A stretch of DNA of 8,274 bases from Myxococcales bacterium (GTDB taxonomy: Bacteria; Myxococcota_A; Polyangia; Polyangiales; Polyangiaceae), in the NCBI GenBank assembly GCA_023248785.1, contig JAHFDX010000138.1:1-8274 (forward strand), given 5' to 3'. Below are positions 1 through 5,646 of this stretch, in pieces. The notes under the pieces were generated by a model. The model did no database searches. It was not told the DNA's origin and saw only the letters and a list, made by a program, of their open reading frames with translations. Position 1 is the first letter of the stretch. Every line of letters starts with the position of its first letter. A program made the position numbers and the translations under genes.

Positions 1-435
1 AACCTTCATTCGTAATTTTCGAATGTCGGCGCTTGCTCGAGTCGTTGCAGAAATCCGCCCACCCTCTAGTCCCTTCGCTGTCGCCGAAAGACGATCGACG
101 CTAATGTCGATGAGAAACTCCTCATCAATTTTGTCGGTGGGCTTATCGGCCTTGGGATCAAAATGAATTCCCTCAAGCTTGAAGGGCATGATGCGAGGGA
201 TAACCGTTTCACCAAGAAAATTTCCGACGCATGATGTCTCAACAATCGCATGGGTGATCCCACAGAGGTTCACCCGAGGAACAGCGGAAGTCTGAGTACT
301 TGTGGTTGCCGTCGCTGACGTAGGTGTGCTCGGGCTCGTCGTGCCTTTTTTTGGCGTCGCATCAGGAGGCACTGCCCACACAGCGGTTGTCCAGAAGATG
401 GCAAGTGCCCATCCCCCCCAGGGGGATGGGCTCAT
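1..435 (-). CDS. Partial exported protein with a fourth copy of the Cys/FPF module (C-terminus beyond the window)
   Basis: Open from ATG at 435 to the window edge (145 codons, no stop), so only the N-terminal part is seen. The start overlaps the previous gene's stop as ATGA and has a strong ribosome site (GGAGG at 443-447, 7 bases before ATG). The N-terminus has a hydrophobic stretch (about residues 7-22, ALAIFWTTAVWA) but no Lys/Arg before it, so it is a weak signal peptide. A Thr/Ser/Pro linker follows (about 30-52). An in-frame GTG at 456 would add RCGGKK and a proper positive n-region, but its ribosome site is worse. From residue 58 the pattern C58-x10-C69, then VIPRIMPF (78-85), matches module 1 of the upstream protein, including the start of the following beta-rich part (about 107-145). 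It is probably a paralogue made by tandem duplication. Function is unknown. Confidence 0.8.
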   Translation of the reverse strand, partial: MSPSPWGGWALAIFWTTAVWAVPPDATPKKGTTSPSTPTSATATTSTQTSAVPRVNLCGITHAIVETSCVGNFLGETVIPRIMPFKLEGIHFDPKADKPTDKIDEEFLIDISVDRLSATAKGLEGGRISATTRASADIRKLRMKV

Positions 436-441
436 TTTTTT
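407..441 (+). terminator. Possible plus-strand intrinsic terminator (antisense)
   Basis: On the plus strand the same perfect 11-bp GC-rich hairpin (407-431) is followed by TCA and seven T, which is the form of a Rho-independent terminator. No plus-strand gene lies upstream, so it could only stop antisense transcription or arise by chance from the overlapping signals on the other strand. It cannot end the minus-strand genes, because no T-run follows the hairpin in that direction. Confidence 0.3.
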
Positions 442-447
442 GCCTCC
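407..447 (-). promoter_or_regulatory. Stop/start junction: ribosome site, A7 slippery run and 11-bp hairpin
   Basis: Read on the minus strand: GGAGG (447-443), C, seven A (441-435), TGA stop (434-432) sharing bases with ATG (435-433), then a perfect 11-bp inverted repeat (arms 421-431 and 407-417, 3-base loop). The A run is phased A_AAA_AAA in the upstream gene, the form of a -1 slippery heptamer, and the -1 frame is that of the downstream gene. The simplest reading is translational coupling, with ribosomes on the first gene opening the hairpin that would otherwise hide the second start. Programmed frameshifting is the alternative. Confidence 0.55.
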
Positions 448-2408
448 ACAGCGCACTCGGTGGCGATGACGAATCCCGTGGATGATGTTTGCGTTGGCGG
501 CATCGTGTTCAAAGGCTGCGTCATACATGCCCCTTGTAGGCAAATGACGGGAGGCTGCAATGCGAAGGCATTATTTGTAACTCGTACAAGTGCATTTTGC
601 ACGACCCATTTCGGAATCTTGATTGCCCCTTTGGAGATGGTGTCGACCGTCGGTGTCAGCCTGAGGATGTTCGACTTTCCACAGAACGATGTGGCGCGAA
701 CGCTCACGCCAATCCCTTTGAATTCAGCCGCCTCGCCGTTCTTGTTCGCCACCACGTCGGCGGTAACCGTGTCGGCACCAACGCCGGTCGCAACGCGTGC
801 GTTGGATATCGATACCGACAGACCCTTGAGGAACAAGTCCAAGATCGGATCGCGTGAATTGGCAGGCATGAGCTTCCATGGTTCAAACGAGAGGGGCAGC
901 ACATTCTTGGCGAACACGGATGCGATGCGCCCTGTGTTCTTTTGCTGCAGGAGCTTGTCGGTCAGCGAGCACAGGCTGAGATCTTTGCTGAGACCGGGAA
1001 TCCGGATCGGACTCAGACACAGATCGATGGATGGCAATACCGAGTTTACGACCGCTCGACCAAAGCCCTCTTGGAGCCACCTGGGGACCGTTTCATTGCC
1101 CGTGTCGAAGCTCGCGAACTTGGTGCCCGCGAGGCTCAGTTTGACGCTGCCATTAGCGCACGTCGGCGTGACCGTGAGCGTTCCGGTCGCCGAGGCGTTT
1201 ATCGGTGTGTCGGTGCTTGAAGCCGCATTCTTTACGGCTACGCGCGCGGAGGTTTGAAGCTTGAGCGTGGTCCCTTCCACGTCGAACTTCGAAACGTCAA
1301 TGCTTTGGATTTCTGCCGTGACATTCGTGCTTTGATCACGGCCTTGCGAAGTGGCGCGAAGCACCTCTCGCGGAAATGGAAAACTCAGTGGCAACAGATC
1401 CTTCGCCAGTCGATTGACCAACGATGCTTTGCATTCATTGCGACTCGTTGCGAGCTGGATCGCGTTGCAGATGAATGGGTTACTTCCGTCTGCGATGGCT
1501 GGGGTCTGAGGAAGTCCTGTCGTGAGATCAAGGCGGCCCAATTCGCCCGCGTTGATTTCAACTATTGCTGGTGGTGTTGCCTTCGCCGGTTTCGTCTTGG
1601 CCTTACAATCCGTCTTGGAACCGAGGCACACCACGAATCCGGGCTGGAAAGTCCCCTCCTTGCTTTGCCTGCGCAGACCCGAGTACGCGTCGACTCCGAG
1701 GCTCAGTGCCGGCGCCATTGACAAGAGGGAGTTGAGTAGCCATCGAACGGACTTGTCGCCGAGTGCCAATTGCGTCCACGTAGGGCGTATCGTTTCGAGG
1801 TTCGTGATCGTTATCTTACCGATTACGGGAGTGACATAAATCTTCGCGACCGTGACGTCATCGGCAGGGGTGCCGCAAACGTCTGGGCGAGGCGCAATGT
1901 TGATCACCACCCATCCCGAAAAATCGACCGCCGCCTTGACCGCCTTGATCTTGCTGGATGTAGGAGCAACATAAAGCTCGGCCTTACCACTCATGGCGAC
2001 GGTGTCGGCGTTGGGAGCCGACTCAGTACCGATGCGGACCGAGGGGATGGTTATGTCGAGATCATAAGTCTGTGGCGGCGTGTACGTGTCTGTCTCCAGG
2101 GCGAAGTCGGCATTTAACTTTCGCAACGACGCGAGCTTCTCCGCGGTGACCGGGAATTTTTTGAGCGAAAACGGAAAAATTTTTGGCAGCAATTTTTCCG
2201 CAAGGACCTGCACACCACACGTGGATGAGCGAACGGCATGCAGCACCTTACAAATCGGAACTTGCTTGGTAATTGCGGATCCAATCGCAACTCCATCTCC
2301 CGCGATTGCCTTTGGATCGATCACGACCGGCGGAGGCCCTGCAAATGCAGGGCTAGCGCACACGAGGAACAGGTCAACCCACAGGGCGCGTAAGAAATGA
2401 CGTTCCAC
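432..2408 (-). CDS. Exported three-module repeat protein, function unknown
   Basis: GTG at 2408 gives 658 aa with a clear signal peptide: positive n-region (ERHFLR), hydrophobic core, ASPAFA then GPPP, with likely cleavage after residue 23. The frame stays open upstream to 2693, but that extension runs into the divergent dehydrogenase gene and looks non-coding. A TTG five codons upstream is the other nearby option. The mature protein has three diverged modules, about 53-262, 314-464 and 480-623. Each opens with Cys and LLP/VLP..F motifs, continues with a beta-rich part of alternating Val/Ile/Thr, and closes with a Trp-containing helix ([VI][PR][RK]W in modules 2 and 3, VRW in module 1) followed by a Leu/Val-rich segment. 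Even Cys pairs suggest disulfides outside the cytoplasm. The helix/beta/helix plan recalls TULIP-type lipid-binding proteins (BPI, SMP, DUF4403), but that is only a guess from shape. No enzyme motif is seen. It lies upstream of, and overlaps, a paralogue. Confidence 0.82.
   Translation of the reverse strand: MERHFLRALWVDLFLVCASPAFAGPPPVVIDPKAIAGDGVAIGSAITKQVPICKVLHAVRSSTCGVQVLAEKLLPKIFPFSLKKFPVTAEKLASLRKLNADFALETDTYTPPQTYDLDITIPSVRIGTESAPNADTVAMSGKAELYVAPTSSKIKAVKAAVDFSGWVVINIAPRPDVCGTPADDVTVAKIYVTPVIGKITITNLETIRPTWTQLALGDKSVRWLLNSLLSMAPALSLGVDAYSGLRRQSKEGTFQPGFVVCLGSKTDCKAKTKPAKATPPAIVEINAGELGRLDLTTGLPQTPAIADGSNPFICNAIQLATSRNECKASLVNRLAKDLLPLSFPFPREVLRATSQGRDQSTNVTAEIQSIDVSKFDVEGTTLKLQTSARVAVKNAASSTDTPINASATGTLTVTPTCANGSVKLSLAGTKFASFDTGNETVPRWLQEGFGRAVVNSVLPSIDLCLSPIRIPGLSKDLSLCSLTDKLLQQKNTGRIASVFAKNVLPLSFEPWKLMPANSRDPILDLFLKGLSVSISNARVATGVGADTVTADVVANKNGEAAEFKGIGVSVRATSFCGKSNILRLTPTVDTISKGAIKIPKWVVQNALVRVTNNAFALQPPVICLQGACMTQPLNTMPPTQTSSTGFVIATECAVEAKK
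540..2252 (-). repeat. Three tandem protein modules within the 658-aa gene
   Basis: Module 1 lies at 1623-2252, module 2 at 1017-1469 and module 3 at 540-971 (approximate ends). Anchors by residue: C53/C64 with LLPKIFPF 73-80; C314/C326 with LLPLSFPF 338-345; C480 with VLPLSF 503-508, where the second Cys is lost. Closing Trp residues are W223, W444 and W601. Anchor-to-Trp spacing is about 159, 118 and 121 residues, so module 1 has roughly 40 extra residues. Similarity is at protein level only; I see no long DNA identity, so the duplications look old. Confidence 0.7.
2172..2200. repeat. Perfect 10-bp inverted repeat inside the repeat-protein gene
   Basis: CGGAAAAATT (2172-2181) and AATTTTTCCG (2191-2200) flank a 9-base loop. 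It lies in an AT-rich pocket coding for the EKLLPKIFPF motif of module 1. It may be incidental to Lys/Phe/Ile codons, but the match is exact. Confidence 0.5.
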
Positions 2409-2413
2409 TATAG

Positions 2414-2458
2414 TTAACAATACGAAACCCGACGACGTTCCATGCAGACAATGTTCAT
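2414..2458 (-). CDS. Possible 14-aa leader peptide before the repeat-protein gene
   Basis: The short ORF reads MNIVCMERRRVSYC and then TAA. Its ATG has a strong ribosome site: GGAGGG at 2467-2472, 8 bases upstream. It ends 5 bases before the GTG chosen for the 658-aa protein, which itself has no visible ribosome site. This layout suits termination-reinitiation: ribosomes load at the leader, stop at TAA and restart at GTG. An alternative is a one- or two-base sequence error or frameshift that would join this ATG to the long frame. There is no run of one amino acid typical of attenuation, apart from three consecutive Arg codons. Confidence 0.4.
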   Translation of the reverse strand: MNIVCMERRRVSYC

Positions 2459-2479
2459 TTTCCCGTCCCTCCAGGCCCC

Positions 2480-2496
2480 TTCGCACAAGGTGCGAA
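2480..2496. promoter_or_regulatory. Perfect 7-bp inverted repeat in the divergent control region
   Basis: TTCGCAC, AAG, GTGCGAA: perfect arms with a 3-base centre, lying between the divergent repeat-protein and dehydrogenase genes, directly upstream of the leader ORF's ribosome site. Size and place fit an operator for a dimeric repressor, and it could control both directions. I cannot name the regulator. It could also fold as a small hairpin in the minus-strand leader RNA. Confidence 0.4.
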
Positions 2497-2518
2497 TATG
2501 GAAAATGACCGACCAGTA

Positions 2519-2545
2519 GGTGTGGGCAATATGTAAACGCACACC
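2519..2545. promoter_or_regulatory. GGTGTG/CACACC inverted repeat near the dehydrogenase gene
   Basis: Six-base arms (2519-2524 and 2540-2545) flank a 15-base AT-richer centre that contains TATGTA (2530-2535), a possible -10 element for the plus-strand operon. No good -35 box is seen at the expected distance, so the promoter reading is weak. It is placed 43 bases before the dehydrogenase ATG. Confidence 0.25.
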
Positions 2546-2587
2546 ATTGCCGTGCATCGGAAGGTCGTGTCACCCTCGGAGATCCCA

Positions 2588-3460
2588 ATGGCCGAACGAA
2601 TCGTCGCCGTGATTGGCGCAGGAACGATGGGGCAAGGCATCGCACAGCAAGCCGCGGCGTGTGGATGCGCGGTTCGCCTTGTCGACGTAACAACCGAGGG
2701 AGCTGAACGAGGGCGTTCGTTGATCACAGCTCAACTCGACAAGCTTGTTGCAAAGGGCAAGCTGACCGAAAAAGAACGCACAGGTATTTCCGAACGCATC
2801 GTCACGTCGGCTTCCATCGGGGGAGCCGCACTCGGTGCAGACGTTGTGCTGGAAGCGGTGTTCGAGAACATTGATCTCAAGATCAACGTGCTTCGTGAGG
2901 CGGCCGAGGCTGCGCCCAAGAACGTCATGCTCGCGACGAACACGTCATCCCTCTCGATAACGGAAATTGGTTCCCGCGTCGGGCGACCTGATCGCGTGGT
3001 GGGTATCCATTTCTTTAATCCAGTTCCAGTGATGGATCTCATCGAAGTGGTGCGTGGCGTAGCAACAAACAAGGTCGTCATCGTGCGCGCAGTCGGTCTG
3101 GCGACGCAGCTCAAGAAGACCGCGATTGTGGTGCGTGACGTTCCGGGTTTCGCGACCAGCCGACTGGGAGTCATCCTCGGATGCGAAGCCATTCGGATGC
3201 TCGAGCAAGGTGTTGCGGGCGTTGACGAGATCGATCGCGCCATGGAGCTCGGGTACAAGCACCCGATGGGGCCGCTCAAACTCACGGACCTTGTGGGTCT
3301 CGATGTGCGGCTCGCAATTTTGGACCACTTGCATCGCGAGCTCGGTGAGCAATTTAGGCCCCCTCCGCTGCTTCGATCGATGGTGCGGGCGGGCAAACTC
3401 GGCAAGAAGTCGGGCGAGGGGTTTTACACCTGGGAAGAGGGTGTGCCGCGCGCAAGGTGA
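2588..3460 (+). CDS. 3-hydroxyacyl-CoA dehydrogenase (NAD+), single-domain type
   Basis: Cytoplasmic enzyme oxidising (S)-3-hydroxyacyl-CoA to 3-oxoacyl-CoA with NAD+. The ATG at 2588 gives 290 aa and has GGAG at 2578-2581, 6 bases upstream; an ATG at 2552 in the same frame lacks this. The Rossmann domain shows GAGTMGQG (10-17) and Asp33 at the end of the second strand, as expected for NAD+. The catalytic pair is His141 (in HFFNP) and Glu153, 12 residues apart as in the family. The C-terminal domain shows VPGF (about 195), KHPMGPL (about 234-240) and a GKLGKKSGEGFY ending. Length matches the 280-290 aa Hbd/FadB2 type, not the roughly 475-aa two-part PaaH of E. coli. The thiolase gene follows 18 bases later. 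The substrate could be hydroxybutyryl-, longer acyl- or hydroxyadipyl-CoA; the sequence does not decide. Confidence 0.95.
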   Translation: MAERIVAVIGAGTMGQGIAQQAAACGCAVRLVDVTTEGAERGRSLITAQLDKLVAKGKLTEKERTGISERIVTSASIGGAALGADVVLEAVFENIDLKINVLREAAEAAPKNVMLATNTSSLSITEIGSRVGRPDRVVGIHFFNPVPVMDLIEVVRGVATNKVVIVRAVGLATQLKKTAIVVRDVPGFATSRLGVILGCEAIRMLEQGVAGVDEIDRAMELGYKHPMGPLKLTDLVGLDVRLAILDHLHRELGEQFRPPPLLRSMVRAGKLGKKSGEGFYTWEEGVPRAR

Positions 3461-3478
3461 TGCACTAGCATCGCAACC

Positions 3479-4675
3479 ATGCGTGACGTTTTTTTGATCG
3501 ACGCGGTTCGCACGCCGATTGGGCGATACCGGGGCGCACTCGCAAGCGTGCGCCCCGATGATCTTGTGGCGCACATCATTCGCTCGCTGGGTGCCCGCAA
3601 CCTTCCACTTTTACCGCGCATCGATCACGTGATTTTTGGTGCGACAAATCAGGCAGGAGAAGATAACCGCAACGTCGCTCGTATGGGGCTTTTGCTCGCA
3701 GGACTTCCCGATGAAGTGCCCGGCGTTACGGTGAATCGTCTTTGCGGCTCCGGCCTCGAAGCTGTTTGCGACGCGGTTCGTCGCGTGCAAACCGGCGAGG
3801 CGGAAGTGATTGTGGCAGGAGGCGTCGAGAGTATGACGCGCGCACCCTTCGTCCTTCGCAAAACTGAGGAGGCGTTCAGTCGAGACGTGCCAAAGGTGTA
3901 CGATACGACCATCGGCTGGCGGCTCGAAAATCCAAAGCTTGCGGAGCGGTTCCCTCTTTTTTCCATGGGCGAGACAGCGGAGGAAATTGCAACAAAGTGG
4001 AATGTTACGCGCGAGGAACAAGATTTGTTCGCGCTGCAATCGCAACAGCGTGCGGGACGTGCGGTACTCGCAAGAGCATTTGAAAAAGAAATCGTGCCAG
4101 TTACGATTGTTCCCAAAAAAGGCGAGTCTGTCGTTGTTCAGCAGGACGAATCGCCGCGGCCTGAGGTCACGCTCGAGGCTCTGGCCAAGCTTCCACCGGC
4201 CTTTCGCAAGGGAGGAACGGTTACGGCGGGCAATAGCTCGCCTGTTAATGACGGAGCGAGTGGCGTTTTAGTTGCCGCGGAAGACGTCGTGCGAAGCGAG
4301 CGCCTGCAACCGCTCGCGCGCGTTGTAGCTCACGCGACCGCGGGCGTGCATCCGAACCTCATGGGGGAGGGGCCCATCCCGGCGACGCGAAAGGCGCTTG
4401 AGCGGGCCGGTTGGACGAGCGGACAAATCGACCTCATCGAGCTGAATGAAGCGTTCGCTGCGCAAGCACTCGCGTGCATTCGTGGTCTGCAGCTCGATCC
4501 ATCTCGCGTTAATGTGGAGGGGGGGGCCATTGCGCTGGGTCACCCCATCGGCTCAAGTGGCGCGCGCATCTTGGGGACCCTCGTACACGCGATGCAGAGA
4601 CGCGGGGTGCAGAAGGGGTTGGCGTCGTTGTGCATTGGCGTCGGCCAAGGAATTTCGATGCTCGTGGAGCGCTAA
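3479..4675 (+). CDS. Acyl-CoA thiolase, 3-oxoadipyl-CoA thiolase-like (PcaF/PaaJ type)
   Basis: Cytoplasmic thiolase (398 aa, usual length about 400) that would split 3-oxoacyl-CoA with CoA to release acetyl-CoA. The nucleophile is Cys89 in NRLCGSG. NEAF (323-326), His355 in GGAIALGHP and Cys385 in CIGVGQG complete the active site. The N-terminus MRDVFLIDAVRTPIGRYRG and the block NQAGEDNRNVARM (57-69), TTIGWR (143-148) and CIGVGQG closely resemble, from memory, PcaF of Pseudomonas and PaaJ of E. coli, which act on 3-oxoadipyl-CoA. General acetyl-CoA acetyltransferases differ at these places. The ATG has no good ribosome site (GCATCGCAACC before it), so coupling to the dehydrogenase 18 bases upstream is likely. 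No other aromatic-degradation gene is visible, so a plain fatty-acid role remains possible. Confidence 0.95.
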   Translation: MRDVFLIDAVRTPIGRYRGALASVRPDDLVAHIIRSLGARNLPLLPRIDHVIFGATNQAGEDNRNVARMGLLLAGLPDEVPGVTVNRLCGSGLEAVCDAVRRVQTGEAEVIVAGGVESMTRAPFVLRKTEEAFSRDVPKVYDTTIGWRLENPKLAERFPLFSMGETAEEIATKWNVTREEQDLFALQSQQRAGRAVLARAFEKEIVPVTIVPKKGESVVVQQDESPRPEVTLEALAKLPPAFRKGGTVTAGNSSPVNDGASGVLVAAEDVVRSERLQPLARVVAHATAGVHPNLMGEGPIPATRKALERAGWTSGQIDLIELNEAFAAQALACIRGLQLDPSRVNVEGGAIALGHPIGSSGARILGTLVHAMQRRGVQKGLASLCIGVGQGISMLVER

Positions 4676-4676
4676 G

Positions 4677-5582
4677 GTGCGCGCTGCGTCGTTTGCAATC
4701 GTGCTCGCATTGGTTGGATGCCATCCTGAGCCTGCCGTCCAAGCAGTGCAATCATGCGAAGCTTTTCGCCTTCCGTATCCGGCGGGGTTACAATATGACG
4801 TTCTTCAAGGAAATGGCGGCTCGTTCAGTCACTTTGAACGAAACCAGTACGCCTGGGACTTCGCTATGCCGCAAGGGGCCGTCGTGGCTGCCGCCGGCAG
4901 TGGCGCGGTCGTCGATGTCATTGATGGATTTACCGTAGGCGGTCTTCGCGACGAACTTCGCACGCGTGCAAACACGGTCGTGATTGATCACGGACGCGGT
5001 GTCTTGTCGCAGTACCTTCATCTCGCGCCTGGGACAGCGACCGTGCGGCCCGGGCAGCTGGTCGTTCGTGGAACACCGATTGCAAAGAGCGGCCACACGG
5101 GATTCTCTTCGGAGCCCCACCTGCACTTTGAGTTTGTCGATCCTGTTGGCCACTCTCTTCCCGGTTGTTTGGGCGACGTTTCGGGAGGCGTGCCGAAGCA
5201 GGGCAGCGCGTACGTGTCAGCCAATCGTCGTGAGCCTTCGGATCGAAATCCCTTGCCGATCATTTCGGTGCTGCCGAGCCGCGCGTTCGAATTGAATGGC
5301 GTAGAACTTCAAAGTGTAGTTCCTGCGCGCATGCACGGAGGCGCATTGCGCATAAGCGGCCGCGCACTGTGGCGTGCGCCGTATGCGATCGCCTTCATCG
5401 CCGAACGAGGTGGCGGGACTGTGCGCTCATCGATTGTGCGTGTTACGGACGCGAGTACGTTTGAACTGATTATGAACTTTCGCGGCGTCGCAGGGCCCTA
5501 CCGTTTCGGACTCGCGCTTATGGAGAACGCTGCGCAGTTCTTGTGGAAGGAATCCGTTCCGGTGTTCGTCGTGGGGCCGTAG
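4677..5582 (+). CDS. M23-family metallopeptidase lipoprotein (LytM-type)
   Basis: The GTG at 4677 gives 301 aa. It lies one base after the thiolase stop and has GGAG at 4666-4669, 7 bases upstream, inside the thiolase end. The frame is open further upstream but only as thiolase shadow. The N-terminus is a short lipoprotein signal with lipobox LVGC (12-15), so the protein is probably anchored to a membrane facing the periplasm. The M23 domain (about 35-160) has His52, Asp61 in YAWDFAMP, a conserved His115 (YLHL) and His148/His150 in SGHTGFSSEPHLHFEF; H, D and HxH are the expected zinc ligands. Such enzymes cut peptidoglycan cross-bridges or stems. The remainder (about 200-301) is a beta-rich tail I do not recognise. 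Active zinc binding looks intact, so it need not be a degenerate LytM activator. Confidence 0.92.
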   Translation: MRAASFAIVLALVGCHPEPAVQAVQSCEAFRLPYPAGLQYDVLQGNGGSFSHFERNQYAWDFAMPQGAVVAAAGSGAVVDVIDGFTVGGLRDELRTRANTVVIDHGRGVLSQYLHLAPGTATVRPGQLVVRGTPIAKSGHTGFSSEPHLHFEFVDPVGHSLPGCLGDVSGGVPKQGSAYVSANRREPSDRNPLPIISVLPSRAFELNGVELQSVVPARMHGGALRISGRALWRAPYAIAFIAERGGGTVRSSIVRVTDASTFELIMNFRGVAGPYRFGLALMENAAQFLWKESVPVFVVGP

Positions 5583-5646
5583 AAGGACCGCAAGCGGCGT
5601 GGAGCCATGGGTAGCGCCCTGGGCATACCGCACCGGGCCCCAATGC

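Noticed and set aside
460..1257. 265-aa plus-strand reading frame
   Set aside because: It is antisense to the repeat-protein gene, which has a signal peptide and repeated motifs; the plus-strand translation shows no domain or signal and no good ribosome site.
2409..2693. N-terminal extension of the 658-aa protein to 753 aa
   Set aside because: It would overlap the start of the divergent dehydrogenase gene, cover both inverted repeats and place the signal peptide about 100 residues inside the protein.
2731..3574. Minus-strand frames of 224 and 209 aa
   Set aside because: Both are antisense to the dehydrogenase and the thiolase start, whose catalytic motifs are unmistakable; the antisense products are Ser/Arg/Thr-rich shadows.
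4446..4676. Upstream extension of the M23 protein inside the thiolase
   Set aside because: The 77 added residues are the thiolase in another frame. The GTG at 4677 has the ribosome site and gives a lipobox.
5583..5646. Terminator between the convergent peptidase and 251-aa genes
   Set aside because: Only very short GC-rich pairings (such as CCGCAAGCGG) are seen, without a T-run on either strand.
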